From the NCBI RefSeq assembly GCF_028368995.1, contig NZ_JAQNDL010000001.1, positions 1,860,001-1,924,000 on the forward strand: 64,000 nucleotides of DNA, written 5' to 3'. Shown piece by piece: positions 45,774-55,067 of this stretch. A model generated the notes under the pieces. That model was not told the origin of the DNA. It saw only the letters and a program-made list of their open reading frames with translations, and did not search any database. The translations under genes and the position numbers were made by a program. This DNA is from Nannocystis bainbridge. Its GTDB lineage: Bacteria; Myxococcota_A; Polyangia; Nannocystales; Nannocystaceae. Position 1 is the stretch's first letter. Each line of letters begins with the position of its first letter.

Positions 45774-46751
45774 TCACGGCTCGAGCCCGCACACGCCCAC
45801 GTCCTCGAACCCCGGCGGGGCCGTCATCGGCGCGTACCACGGGATGCACACCTGGTCGACGCCCGGGCAGAAGTCGGGGTCGTCGAGGACGCAGAACGGC
45901 AGGCAGCAGCCCGCCTCCGTCTGCGAGCACTCGCTGGCCAGCGCCGGATCGGCGCAAAACAGGCCGGGATCGCAGGCGTTGAGGAACTCGCACGGGTCGA
46001 ACGCCTGCCCCTCGGCGCCGCTGGCGTCGAGGACGCACACGAACTCGTCTTCGAGCGGCAAGCACGCGTCGGTGCCCTCGCAGTTCTGCAGGAGCGGATC
46101 GCAGTTGGCGAGGCAGATGTTCAGGATGCCCTCGTTGAGCACCGCGCAGTGGTGCCCCGCGGCGCAGCTCGGCGACTGCGGCGTCCCGCCGCACAGCGCC
46201 ACGCAGGTGCCCTCGCCGGTCACCGGGTCGGCGTCCCAGCAGACCGCGCCGATCTCGCAGTCGTCCTCGCCGCTCGTGGGGCCGCCGACCACGTGACAGC
46301 TGTCGCCGACAGGCTGCGGGTTCGGGTCGAGGTCGACGCAGCGCCACTCGTTCCACGACGGGCCGTCGTTGCCGGCCGGCGTGCACTTCTGCCCCCACGG
46401 GCAGTCCTGATGCCACACGCTGCACTCGTTCCCGCCGCCGGTGGTGCCGGTCGTCTCGCCGGTCGTCTCGCCGCCGCTGTCCGATTCACTCGATCCGCCC
46501 TCGCTCGACCCGCCCTCGCTCGACCCGCCCTCGCTCGACCCCTGGCTGCCGCCCGAGCTCTGCCCCTCGGTGCCGCCGTTGCTCGAGCTCTGCCCCTCGG
46601 TGCCGTCGCCGCCGCCCGTGCTCTGCGGGCCTTCGCTGTCGCCGAACTCGCCGAGCAGGATCTTCGGATCGCAGGCGACCAGCGCCAACCCGCTGAACAG
46701 GAGGCCGGCCGCGCGCGTGATGAAAGGAGATGTGGAATGACGCATGTTCAT
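45774..46751 (-). CDS. Cys-rich lipoprotein with Ser/Gly-Glu repeat linker
   Basis: 325 residues. Signal 'ITRAAGLLFSGLALVAC' with lipobox. A linker of EGGSS and EGQSS repeats (about 40-110) precedes a Cys-rich domain with about 22 cysteines arranged like other myxobacterial surface lipoproteins ('CPWGQKCTPAGNDGPSWNEWRCV', 'CEIGAVCWDADPVTGEGTCVALC', 'CAAGHHCAVLNEGILNICLANC'). ATG 46751 or 46745. Expected on the outer surface. Function unknown. Confidence 0.85.
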   Translation of the reverse strand: MNMRHSTSPFITRAAGLLFSGLALVACDPKILLGEFGDSEGPQSTGGGDGTEGQSSSNGGTEGQSSGGSQGSSEGGSSEGGSSEGGSSESDSGGETTGETTGTTGGGNECSVWHQDCPWGQKCTPAGNDGPSWNEWRCVDLDPNPQPVGDSCHVVGGPTSGEDDCEIGAVCWDADPVTGEGTCVALCGGTPQSPSCAAGHHCAVLNEGILNICLANCDPLLQNCEGTDACLPLEDEFVCVLDASGAEGQAFDPCEFLNACDPGLFCADPALASECSQTEAGCCLPFCVLDDPDFCPGVDQVCIPWYAPMTAPPGFEDVGVCGLEP

Positions 46752-47000
46752 GGTCCTCGGATGGAGATTGGCCGCCGGCTGCTCTCCGCATTAATCATTC
46801 GTCGCCCCGAATGCATCGACGCTCGCGCGCACTCCCACGAGTCGGCGAGCGGCGCGCCCCGCGACAGCGAGCGGCCGTCCCGAAGCGCCGCCCGCCCCGA
46901 CGCGCGCGGCGATCCTCTGCCCTCGTCAGCGTCCCCGCGCCGGCGCCTCGCGCCCACACCCGGATTCCGTCCGCGCCGCCCGACCGTCGCATGCGTCGCC

Positions 47001-47810
47001 TCAGAGGTCCTTCGACCTGTCCTTAGGGGCATGCCCTTCGGGACATGCCGAGGCCACCCGCCCGGCGTACGTCGAGCGCGGGTGGGCGCGCAAGAACGCC
47101 GCCGCCTCCACGGCCCCACGCGCCGCCTCGCCCGCAGCGCACAGCGCCTGCACCCGCAGCGCCTGCCGCTCCTCGAGCATGCAGCAGTCCGCGAACTCCT
47201 CGGCGTGGCGCTCCAGCACCGCCAGCGCCGCGCCCGGCTGCCCGCCGCGCAGGGCCGCTCGGGCCTGCTGCAGCAGCGCCATCTCGGCCAGCATGCGGTC
47301 CCCCTCGGCGACCGCCTCGTCGCCGCCTTCGGCCGCCTCGGCGGCCCCGGTCCCGCTCTCGGCCCTGCTCGCCGCGCGCCCCCTCGCCCCCGCCTGCGCC
47401 CCGCGCCCCTGGCCCGCCGCCCGTTCGCGCGGCGGCGTGACCACCAGCTTTTGCCCTTCGAGCTCGGGCGTGCCCGCCTCGCGCGGCCCGCCCTCGCCGT
47501 CCGCCCGGATCCTCGCGTCCTGCGAATCGGGCCCCGCGGCGTCGTATTCGGCCTGGTGCCGCATGTCCTGAAGGACCTGTCCCGGCACGAACATGCGGGC
47601 CAGGTCGAGCTGCCAGGCCGCCAGCAGCAGCAGCCCGGCCGCCAGCGCCAGCCACGGCGCGCGGCTCGGCCGGTCCTCGCGGCCCCGCGGTCCGTCCCGC
47701 TCGGCCGCCGCGAGCGTCGCCCACAGCTGCGCCTCGGCGGCGGCGGACGGGCGCGCACAGGCCCGGTAAGCGGCGATCAGCGCGCGAGCGGACGGCGATT
47801 CATCGGTCAT
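47001..47810 (-). CDS. Membrane-anchored anti-sigma-like protein
   Basis: 269 residues. A short cytosolic helical part ('ALIAAYRACARPSAAAEAQLW'), one membrane segment (about 53-72 'WLALAAGLLLLAAWQL'), then an Ala/Gly/Glu-rich external region and a TPR-like end ('QQARAALRGGQPGAALAVLERHAEEF'). Its start overlaps the sigma-factor gene by 11 bases, so it probably controls that factor. The last 13 residues and the 'VLQDMRH' segment are encoded inside GGACATGTCC-type units, so repeats have entered the coding sequence. Confidence 0.8.
   Translation of the reverse strand: MTDESPSARALIAAYRACARPSAAAEAQLWATLAAAERDGPRGREDRPSRAPWLALAAGLLLLAAWQLDLARMFVPGQVLQDMRHQAEYDAAGPDSQDARIRADGEGGPREAGTPELEGQKLVVTPPRERAAGQGRGAQAGARGRAASRAESGTGAAEAAEGGDEAVAEGDRMLAEMALLQQARAALRGGQPGAALAVLERHAEEFADCCMLEERQALRVQALCAAGEAARGAVEAAAFLRAHPRSTYAGRVASACPEGHAPKDRSKDL
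47014..47050. repeat. GGACATGTCC 14-bp-pitch array inside a gene's 3' end, array 10
   Basis: Cores at 47016 (CCT variant), 47030 and 47044. It encodes the C-terminal tail of the anti-sigma-like protein. A further pair lies within the same gene at 47562 and 47576 (array 11). Confidence 0.65.
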
Positions 47811-48387
47811 GCGGCCTCCGGACGGAGCGAGCGCGCAGGCGCTGGCTGAATTGCTCGAGCTTGATCCGCGCGGCCCGCAGCCGCGAGAACACCGTGCCCA
47901 GCGGGATCTCGAGCGCCTCGGCGATCTCCGACGCGGTCAGCCCCTCGACGTCGGCCAGCAGGAACACCACGCGCTTGTCCTCGTCGAGCCCGTCGAGGAA
48001 CTCCTGCATGAACGCGGCCGCCTGCTGCAGCTCCAGCGACGCCTCCGGCTCGCGCGGCGGCGCCGGCGGCTCGACCGCGGACAGCCGCCGCTCGCGGCGC
48101 GTGTGGGCCCGCTGGCGCATCAGCACCACGTTGCGGGTGATCCCGAACAGCCACGCCGGCAGCGAGCGCGACGGCTCGAACGTGTGCAGCCGGCGGTGCA
48201 CCACCAGGAACACCTCCTGGGCGACATCGTCAGCCTCATCGGCCGCGACCCCGAGCGCGCGGGCGATCCGCCACACCGTGCCGAGGTGGCGGGTGAACAC
48301 CTCGCGCACGCTCGGCGCGCCGCACTCGATCGCCGGCCCGGCCGCGAAGCCGGCCGACGTCAGCGGCGTGTCGAGCGTCTTGCTCAC
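47800..48387 (-). CDS. ECF-family RNA polymerase sigma factor
   Basis: 195 residues. Sigma-2 'TRHLGTVWRIARALGVAADEADDVAQEVFLVVHRRLHTFEPSRSLPAWLFGITRNVVL' and sigma-4 'LDEDKRVVFLLADVEGLTASEIAEALEIPLGTVFSRLRAARIKL' are both clear. Overlaps the downstream anti-sigma-like gene by 11 bases. An outer-membrane-type protein gene lies 75 bp upstream on the same strand. Probably responds to an envelope signal. Confidence 0.93.
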   Translation of the reverse strand: MSKTLDTPLTSAGFAAGPAIECGAPSVREVFTRHLGTVWRIARALGVAADEADDVAQEVFLVVHRRLHTFEPSRSLPAWLFGITRNVVLMRQRAHTRRERRLSAVEPPAPPREPEASLELQQAAAFMQEFLDGLDEDKRVVFLLADVEGLTASEIAEALEIPLGTVFSRLRAARIKLEQFSQRLRARSVRRPHDR

Positions 48388-48461
48388 CGGACCAGTCTTT
48401 TCCGCCGGCGCCCGATCGCATTAACCCCGACGCACGATTTTTTGGCCCGGCGCACGATCGC

Positions 48462-49589
48462 TCACGGGAACCGCGCCTCGACCAGCAAGAACCCGCGGAA
48501 CGCCGCCGGACCGACCTGGTGGAGCTCGCGGCCGCCGGCGAACTCGAACCGCGGCCGCCGCAGCGAGATCGCAGCCTCTGCCAGCACCACCAGCGCCGCG
48601 AACCCTCGCAGCGCCCGCGGCGCCCACGCCAGCCCGGCCCCCGCCGTCACCGCGCCCCACAGCGTCGTGGCCTCGTAGTTGGTGTCGCCGCCCACGCCCC
48701 GGGCCTGCAGCGCCCCCAGCTCGAGGCCGACCTGCAGCGGCAGCTCGAGCGGCCCCGCGCGCAGCACCGGCCCGCCGCGCAGCTGCCCCGCGTGCACCGC
48801 GAACTGGGCCCCGAACGCCGGCTCGCCCCCGCGCCGCACCTCGGCCTCGAACCACCGCGTGTAGCCGGCCGTCAGCCGCGCCCGCCGCCACATCAGCCCG
48901 ACCGCCGCGGCCAGGCCGGCGCTCACCGGCAGCATGCCCGCCTGCACGCCGGGCCCGAACTGGACCAGGCCGCGGACCGCTCGCCTCTTCGGTTTCCGCG
49001 GCGCCCCGGCGGCGGGGATCGCCGGGTCCTCCGCGATCGGCTCCGGACCGGCCTCCTCGGGCGTCGGCGGCCCCACGGGCGCGACCGCGGGCCTCGGCGC
49101 CGCGGGCCCGGCCTCGTCGGGCCCGGGCGCGCTGGCGGCCGGGGCCGGCGGCGCGGGCACGACGTCCTGCGGCTCGCGCTGCGCCGGATCGACGGCGATG
49201 GCGATCACGAACGCCGCTGCACGGACCGCCGCGTCGCAGCTGGCGACCGCCAGCGTGCGCTCCTGCGTGCGCCCCTCCGCCTCGATGGCCACCACCACGT
49301 GCCAGCGCTCGCCGCTCGGGCGCGCCTGCACGCGGATGCTGCCCGTCGGCGCCGGCGCGCTCGTGGGGTCGAGGTGACGGGAGATCTCGGCCGTGAGCGC
49401 CGCCCCGTCCGGGCAACCCGGGGGCGCGTCCCACACGATCGCCGGCAGCGACGCGGCCCCCGAGCCAGCCGCCGCGGGCACCTCCCCCGCGCCCGGCGGC
49501 GACGCGGCCCCCGAGCCCCCCGCCGCGCCCATGCCCACGCACAGGGCGAGCAGCCCCGGCGCGCGGCGTGAGAGCGATGCCCGACCCAT
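48462..49589 (-). CDS. Secreted protein with beta-barrel-like C-terminal half
   Basis: 375 residues with an N-terminal export signal (about 1-32). The first third is periplasmic ('GSIRVQARPSGERWHVVVAIEAEGRTQERTLAVASCDAAVRAAAFVIAIAVDP'), then a Pro/Ala linker (about 140-205), and a C-terminal 165 residues with alternating hydrophobic strands ending in Phe-Pro ('FRGFLLVEARFP'), suggestive of an outer-membrane barrel. Such proteins with this two-part layout recur beside sigma/anti-sigma pairs in myxobacteria. Function unknown. Confidence 0.8.
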   Translation of the reverse strand: MGRASLSRRAPGLLALCVGMGAAGGSGAASPPGAGEVPAAAGSGAASLPAIVWDAPPGCPDGAALTAEISRHLDPTSAPAPTGSIRVQARPSGERWHVVVAIEAEGRTQERTLAVASCDAAVRAAAFVIAIAVDPAQREPQDVVPAPPAPAASAPGPDEAGPAAPRPAVAPVGPPTPEEAGPEPIAEDPAIPAAGAPRKPKRRAVRGLVQFGPGVQAGMLPVSAGLAAAVGLMWRRARLTAGYTRWFEAEVRRGGEPAFGAQFAVHAGQLRGGPVLRAGPLELPLQVGLELGALQARGVGGDTNYEATTLWGAVTAGAGLAWAPRALRGFAALVVLAEAAISLRRPRFEFAGGRELHQVGPAAFRGFLLVEARFP

Positions 49590-49719
49590 GCGGTCGCCGC
49601 AGGATACGTGAGCCGCCGGGTGATGCAAACGCAGACGCGACCGATCGCCAGCGCGCGCACCACGAAACCCGCCGCACCCCGGGCGACGGCTCGCTCCCGA
49701 CCCCGTCCCTGCCCCTTTC

Positions 49720-49757
49720 GACATGCCCCATCCGACATGTCCGAAAGACCACGTGCT
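49720..49757. repeat. GGACATGTCC element, array 12
   Basis: Cores at 49722, 49736 and (CAC variant) 49750, 14 bp apart, between divergent gene starts 49589(-) and 49795(+). Confidence 0.6.
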
Positions 49758-49794
49758 CTGGCGGTCGCCGGCCCGGTCTCTTACCCTCGGAGCC

Positions 49795-50352
49795 ATGCTC
49801 CGCGCCGCCTCGCTCCGGCCCGCGCTGACCGTCGCGCTGGTCGCCGCCTGCACCCATGCCCGCCCTGGCCCGCTCCAGCAGGGCCCCGCGGACACCGACG
49901 CGGCCGCCGTGACCGACGAAGCGCCGCTCTCCGCTCCAACCGTGGACCCGCCGGCGATCGTCGACCACGAGCAGCCGCAGCCCGGTCCGCCGCGCTGGCG
50001 CCCCCTCGAGACCGATCCGCGCCTGGTCCTCCGCGACGGCAGCGACGAGCTCGGCTTCCTCGAGCAGCCGTGCGCCGTCGACGAGCCGTGCGGCTGCCTC
50101 GTCGCGGCCGAGCACCGCTACCATCGCCGCGGCGACGGCTGGACGATCGTGGTCGTGCTGCCGGAGGTCGAGATCCGCCGCGTGGTCAAGCGCGGCACCT
50201 GCCTCGAGGGCTGCGGCCAGCCGCACCCCCCCGAGCCGACGCCCATCCGCTCGCTCGGCGCCGTCGACCCCGCGAAGGTCGAGATCGTCGTGAAGCGCCC
50301 GCGCAAGGTCATCACGAAGACGACCTGCACCGATCCGCACCTCGCCCCGTGA
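49795..50352 (+). CDS. Lipoprotein (185 aa)
   Basis: ATG 49795 gives MLRAASLRPALTVALVAAC, a lipoprotein signal. The mature protein has a Pro/Asp-rich N-terminal stretch and a Cys-containing domain ('QPCAVDEPCGCLVAAEHRYHRRGDGWTIVVVLPEVEI', 'KRGTCLEGCGQP') with five cysteines. Family not recognised. Monocistronic; a separate promoter serves the next gene. Confidence 0.75.
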   Translation: MLRAASLRPALTVALVAACTHARPGPLQQGPADTDAAAVTDEAPLSAPTVDPPAIVDHEQPQPGPPRWRPLETDPRLVLRDGSDELGFLEQPCAVDEPCGCLVAAEHRYHRRGDGWTIVVVLPEVEIRRVVKRGTCLEGCGQPHPPEPTPIRSLGAVDPAKVEIVVKRPRKVITKTTCTDPHLAP

Positions 50353-50497
50353 ACCCCCGGGCAGAGCCCCCGCGGCCTGCGGATGGAGCTGTGGCGCGCA
50401 ACCTCGCCGCGCGCTGGATCTCCGATCTTCGCGGTCCGCCGCCCCGCGAGCGCGCGACCCTCCGCGATCACGCTAGACTGCGGCCCGGAGGTGCGCG

Positions 50498-51199
50498 ATG
50501 GACACGCGAGTCGACGAGGTGGCCGAGGGGATCTTCCGCCTGAACACCGAGGTCCCGGGCTTCAACTTCAATCAATACCTGGTCGTCGACGACGAGCCGC
50601 TGCTGTTCCACACCGGGCCGCGCGGGCTGTTCGACAGCGTGCGGGCCGCGATCGCCCGCGTCGTCGCGCTCGATCGACTGCGCTGGATCGGCTTCTCGCA
50701 CGTCGAGGCCGACGAGTGCGGCGCGCTCAACCAACTCCTGGCCGTCGCCCCGCACGCGGCGCCGGTGTGCAGCCAGGTCGCGGCCCTGGTCTCGATGACC
50801 GACCTCGCCGATCGTCCGCCGCGCGCCCTCGCCGACGGTGAATCGCTGACGCTCGGCCGCCACAGCGTCACCTGGCTCGACGCCCCGCACGTGCCGCACG
50901 GCTGGGAGTGCGGCTACCTGTTCGAGCGCGAGACCCGGACCCTGCTGTGCGGCGACCTCTTCACCCAGAGCGGCGGCTGCGACGTCCCGCTCACCGAGGG
51001 CGACATCCTCGGGCCCAGCGAGGCCTTCCGCGCCCAGATGGACTATTTCGCCCACGGCCGCCGCCAGAGCGCGATCCTCGAGCGCCTCGCCAGCACCGGG
51101 CCGACCACCCTCGCCTGCATGCACGGCAGCGCGTGGCAGGGCGACGGCGGCGCGCTGCTCCGCACCCTCGCCACCACGCTCGCCGGCGCCGCGCCTTGA
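50498..51199 (+). CDS. MBL-fold oxygen-binding di-iron-type protein (ODP-like)
   Basis: 233 residues. The metal-binding motif is His68-x-Glu70-x-Asp72 ('SHVEADECGALNQ'), the HxExD variant of flavodiiron proteins rather than the HxHxDH of zinc lactamases; later ligands fit 'PHVPHGWECG', 'CGDLF' and 'ACMHG'. No flavodoxin domain is attached. Probably binds or reduces O2 or NO, or senses them. A TAGACT (50474) and CGGAGG (about 50485) precede the ATG. Monocistronic, ending in a strong hairpin. Confidence 0.88.
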   Translation: MDTRVDEVAEGIFRLNTEVPGFNFNQYLVVDDEPLLFHTGPRGLFDSVRAAIARVVALDRLRWIGFSHVEADECGALNQLLAVAPHAAPVCSQVAALVSMTDLADRPPRALADGESLTLGRHSVTWLDAPHVPHGWECGYLFERETRTLLCGDLFTQSGGCDVPLTEGDILGPSEAFRAQMDYFAHGRRQSAILERLASTGPTTLACMHGSAWQGDGGALLRTLATTLAGAAP

Positions 51200-51210
51200 A
51201 GATCACAGGC

Positions 51211-51236
51211 CCCGCATGGCGAGCGCGCCATGCGGG
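51211..51236. terminator. Bidirectional hairpin between convergent genes
   Basis: Perfect 11-bp stem CCCGCATGGCG/CGCCATGCGGG with loop AGCG, between stops at 51199(+) and 51253(-). No T-run. CAT cores are at 51215 and 51229, 14 bp apart, so it belongs to the GGACATGTCC family (array 13). Confidence 0.7.
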
Positions 51237-51252
51237 GATCCTGCCTCTCGTA

Positions 51253-52467
51253 TCAATCGTCGATCGCCTGATACGCCAGCGCCAGGAAATCACGGCACAC
51301 CGGCGGCGGCTGCGGCGACGACCACATGCATTGCGTCAGCAGCAGCGTGATCACGCCTTCCTGCGGATCGCTGCGCCACTGCGAGCCGAGCCCGCCGTCC
51401 CAGCCGTACTGCCCGATCGGCGCGTGGGCCTCGTCGCGGCGCGTCACCACCGACACCCCGAAGCCGTAGCCGCTCGCGGCGAAGTCCTCCGGCGAGAAGC
51501 CCGACTTGGCCTTTTGCGCCGGCGTCAGGTGATCGGTCGTCATCAGCTCGACCGACGGCCGCGACAGGATCCGCTGCCCTGCGAGCGTCCCGCCGGCCAA
51601 TAGCATGCGCGCGAACGCCAGATAATCGTCGACCGTCGACACCAGCCCGCTCGCCCCCGACGCGAACGCCGGCGCCCGGCTCCACTGCCCGCCGCGGCCC
51701 TCGTCGTACACCCCCAGCGTCCCGTCCGGCCCCGGCCAGTAGCTCGTCGCCAGGCGATCGATCTGCGCCTCCGGCACAAAGAACCCCGTGTCCTTCATCC
51801 CCAGCGGCGCGAAGATCCGCGCCTGCAGGAACTCGGCGAACGGCTGCCCCGACGCGCGCGCGATCAGGATCGACAGCAGCTCCGAGCCCATGTTGTAGAG
51901 CCACCGATCGCCCGGCTGGTACATCAGCGGCAGCCGCGAGAACTTCGCCAGCCACTCGTCCCCGGGCGGCACCTCCGCCGGCGCCGGCGGGCCCGCTCCG
52001 AGCCCCAGCGCCGCGGCTGCGCGCAGGATCGGGTACGCGTCCGGGCGCGCCATCAGCATCCCGAAGCCGAGCCTGAACGTCAGCAGGTCGCGGACCGTGA
52101 TCGGCCGCGCCGCGGCGACCGTGTCCTCGATCGGCCCGTCGATCGCCCGCAGCACCTGGCGCTCGGCCAGCTCGGGCATCCACGCGTCGACGGCGTCGTC
52201 GAGCCGCAGCTTGCACTCCTCCACCAGGATCATCGTCGCCACCGCGGTGATCGGCTTGGTCATCGAGCTGATGCGGAAGATGCTGTCGCGCCGGACCGGC
52301 GGCCCGCCCAGCGCCAGGGCCCCGAGCGCCAGGGTGTGCACCTCGTCGCCGTGGCTCACCACCGCCACCAGCCCCGGCACCTCGCCGCGCTCGACGTAGC
52401 CGGCCATCCCCTCGCGCACACGCTCGAGCCTGGTCTCCGAGAATTTTCTTCGGGTGTCTCGCTCCAT
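51253..52467 (-). CDS. Serine hydrolase (beta-lactamase/penicillin-binding-like)
   Basis: 404 residues. Active-site Ser-x-x-Lys in 'FRISSMTKPITAV', Tyr-x-Asn in 'WLYNMGSELLSI', and a late 'YGWDGGLGSQW' (His/Lys-x-Gly equivalent) define the class C beta-lactamase/esterase EstB-like family. 'ITVRDLLTFRLGFG' and 'FAEFLQARIFAPLGMKDTGF' are characteristic. No signal peptide. ATG 52467 has an AAGGCGAGGAGA just upstream. Substrate not predictable. Confidence 0.93.
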   Translation of the reverse strand: MERDTRRKFSETRLERVREGMAGYVERGEVPGLVAVVSHGDEVHTLALGALALGGPPVRRDSIFRISSMTKPITAVATMILVEECKLRLDDAVDAWMPELAERQVLRAIDGPIEDTVAAARPITVRDLLTFRLGFGMLMARPDAYPILRAAAALGLGAGPPAPAEVPPGDEWLAKFSRLPLMYQPGDRWLYNMGSELLSILIARASGQPFAEFLQARIFAPLGMKDTGFFVPEAQIDRLATSYWPGPDGTLGVYDEGRGGQWSRAPAFASGASGLVSTVDDYLAFARMLLAGGTLAGQRILSRPSVELMTTDHLTPAQKAKSGFSPEDFAASGYGFGVSVVTRRDEAHAPIGQYGWDGGLGSQWRSDPQEGVITLLLTQCMWSSPQPPPVCRDFLALAYQAIDD

Positions 52468-53455
52468 TCGTCTCCTCGCCTTTCTTTGGCCTTGCAGGGG
52501 GTAGACCGCCGCCCGCCCCGAGACTCATCGGTGCGGCTCGCTCGCCAGGCATGACCTATCACACACACCTGCGACCCCGGCGGCGCTCCTGGACGCGACT
52601 GGCAACACGTTTCACGTGACTCGATGCGATTGGGCGACCGCCTCATCGGCGAGACACGGCGAGGAAGACGTCGAGCTTGCGCGCGGCGGATCCAACCGTC
52701 GCGCACTCGCTATGAGTCCACCGACCCTGAAACGTCATGACTTTCAGGACATGCTTTTTAAGACATGTCCTTTTCATCATCCCGGCCCCTCGCACGATCG
52801 CCGCTGCACCTTGCTCGCGCCTTCGCACGAGGAGCGTGGAGATCCGTGCGATCTCCCCGACACGCTTGCGAATGGTGAGACGCGCTGCGCTGCCGGGCAG
52901 CCTCGCCAATCGCCGGGCTCCGCTCGATCCATCCCAGACATCCGAGAACACGACCCCCTGACGACCGATCCGGGAAAACGCCTGCAATCCCTCGATTACG
53001 GTGAGACGCGCTGCGTCGCTGGGCAGCCTCGCCAATCGCCGGACTCCGCTCGCTCGATCCACGCAGTGCTCGTGACACGCTACCCTGACGATCGAGGCGG
53101 TAACGCCTGCAAACCCCTCGACCACAAAACCCTCCGCGAACCGGATCCACATCGGCTCTCCCGGCAGCCGCGATCGCGGGCACCCGCCTCCCCGCGAATC
53201 AACGCTCCTCCGTACGGCTCGGACCCGCATCGCATCACCCACAGCCATGACTGCATGCATCGACCTTTGTCGGTCCGCGAATCACCCTCGACGGTCCGGC
53301 TCGCTCGGGAACGCGACGGCTCACCCCAATACGCCGTCCGCATGCGTGGATCGCCCGGCACCTGTCGGACCCGACATCGACGCACGCTCTCGCGCGCCGA
53401 TATTCAGCCTGGCTTGATCCGCGCCAGACCATGGTCGCGCGCTACAAACCTGGGC
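52468..53455. other. 988-bp low-coding region with direct repeats and a palindrome array
   Basis: No convincing gene; composition and codon bias drop. It contains GGACATGTCC array 14 (cores 52736, 52750, 52764 and 52778, each 14 bp apart) and a direct repeat of about 57 bp (52874-52930 and 53000-53060, both starting GGTGAGACGCGCTGCG). A long open frame on the plus strand runs through it but encodes repeat-derived peptide. Confidence 0.65.
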
Positions 53456-53674
53456 ATGCCTCAGTTCATCCTTGAAGATTTCAACCTGGAAAACGCCGAG
53501 CGGCGCCTCTGCCTCGAGGCGCTGGAGCGGGCCGGCAACATCGTCGGCGCCGCCAAACTCCTCGGTATCACCCGTCACGCCATGAAGCGGCGCATCATCA
53601 AGCTGCGCCTCGACTGGACCCGCGGCGCCGTCCCGCCGCGCGGCAGCGCCTCGGGCCCGACCGGAGTTTCGTGA
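53456..53674 (+). CDS. Small Fis-type helix-turn-helix protein (72 aa)
   Basis: 'CLEALERAGNIVGAAKLLGITRHAMKRRIIKLRLDW' (residues about 19-54) is the Fis/NtrC-type DNA-binding helix-turn-helix, here as a stand-alone protein. TACAAA ends seven bases before the ATG at 53456, suggesting a leaderless transcript. It could be a nucleoid-type or local regulator. Confidence 0.82.
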   Translation: MPQFILEDFNLENAERRLCLEALERAGNIVGAAKLLGITRHAMKRRIIKLRLDWTRGAVPPRGSASGPTGVS

Positions 53675-54039
53675 GCCGTGGCGCGGTCGAATGCGCGCAC
53701 ACCGGCCGGTGCGCGCGATTCGTCCGCGTCGGGTTCTCGAGCCGTCGGAGCGCGAGGTCGCGCGCTTTTTATCCGCAATGCACGCGCCCCTCGACCTCCT
53801 CACTCGAGCGGCGCTGCCTTGCGAACGAAGCGCGAAGCCGAACCTTCCATACGCTCTCATTCACCGCGACCCCGTTCGCCGGGGACCGAACCACTTCAAT
53901 AGCAAAACTGCCGGCCACATCTCCGTGCCCAGCCGATTGCGACGACCGTGACGATCAGCGTACCCGATCGTCGCCGAAGTCCGAGTCCCCCAATGTCTAC
54001 CGGTCACCTCCATGCCTCGTATCCGGCCAATCCACAGCC
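53675..54039. other. 365-bp gap, no gene seen
   Basis: Lower G+C than neighbours; short open frames on the plus strand but none with coding-like third-position bias or a recognised domain. It leads directly into the 180-bp repeats. Confidence 0.5.
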
Positions 54040-54560
54040 TCGACTCCGGGCCTGGCTGCAGTTCGCCGAGTGTCGCGCGTACTTGAGAGCATCGTTCAAA
54101 ACATGCTCTTCAGGACATGTCCCGGCGCAGCGGCATCTTTCTCCGATCCCCGCCCTGTCTCGCCGCTCCCGGCGCCCGCGAGCCCCCGCCAAACCCCGCA
54201 CCGCCTGCGGCAGATACCATCGACTCCGGGCCTGACAGCAGCTCGCCGAGTGTCGCGCGTACTTGAGAGCATCGTTCAAAACATGCTCTTCAGGACATGT
54301 CCCGGCGCAGCCGCATCTTTCTCCGATCTCCGCCCTCACCGCTCCTGGCGCCCGCGAGCCCCCGCCAAGCCCCGCACCGCCTGCGGCGGAAATCACCGAC
54401 GCCGGGCCTGACAGCAGCTCGCCGAGTGTCGCGCGTACTTCAAGAGCATCGTTCAAAACATGCTCCTCAGGACATGTCCCGGCGCAGCCGCATCTTTCTC
54501 CGATCTCACCGCTCCCGGCGCCCGCGAGCCCCCGCCAAACCCCGCACCGCCTGCGGCAGG
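54040..54560. repeat. Three direct repeats of about 180 bp
   Basis: Copies start at 54040, 54220 and 54397 (spacing 180 and 177 bp); the third is truncated at about 54560. Each begins CGACTCCGGGCCTG, contains TCGCCGAGTGTCGCGCGTACTT, a GGACATGTCC pair (cores 54102/54116, 54282/54296, 54459/54473, array 15), CGGCGCAGC, and CCCCGCACCGCCTGCGG. Divergence is low, so the expansion is recent. Confidence 0.9.
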
Positions 54561-54596
54561 GTTGACAGACCGGGCGTTCCCCGGCAAAGCACGGGC

Positions 54597-55067
54597 ATGT
54601 CCGACGTTCGCCCGCCGCTGCCCCCGTTCACCGAAGAGACGGCCCGCCAGAAGGTCCGCGCCGCCGAGGACGCCTGGAACACCCGCGACCCCGAGCGCGT
54701 CGCCCGGGCCTACTCTGAAGACACCCGCTGGCGCAACCGCGCCGAGTTCCCGGTCGGCCGCGAGGAAGTGCGCCGGTTCCTCGAGCGCAAGTGGGCGCGC
54801 GAGCTCGACTACCGCCTGATCAAGGAGCTGTGGGCCTTCGCCGGCGACCGGATCGCCGTGCGCTTCGCCTATGAATGGCACGACGACTCCGGCCAGTGGT
54901 TCCGCAGCTACGGCAACGAGAACTGGCAGTTCGACGCCAGCGGCCTGATGACGCGGCGCCACGCCAGCATCAACGACCTGCCGATCGCCGCCGCCGATCG
55001 CAAATACCACTGGCCGCTCGGTCGCCGCCCCGACGACCACCCGGGCCTGTCCGACCTCGGCCTCTGA
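54597..55067 (+). CDS. DUF1348 / NTF2-like (SnoaL-type) protein
   Basis: 156 residues. '[63 protein letters not shown]' and '[23 protein letters not shown]' match DUF1348 (nuclear transport factor 2-like) proteins closely. Cone-shaped fold; ligand or reaction unknown. A TTGACA at 54562 lies just upstream but no good -10. Monocistronic. Confidence 0.93.
   Translation: MSDVRPPLPPFTEETARQKVRAAEDAWNTRDPERVARAYSEDTRWRNRAEFPVGREEVRRFLERKWARELDYRLIKELWAFAGDRIAVRFAYEWHDDSGQWFRSYGNENWQFDASGLMTRRHASINDLPIAAADRKYHWPLGRRPDDHPGLSDLGL

Noticed and set aside
53700..54039. Possible small plus-strand genes between the Fis-type gene and the 180-bp repeats
   Set aside because: Arg/Ser/Pro-rich products with no coding bias or ribosome site.
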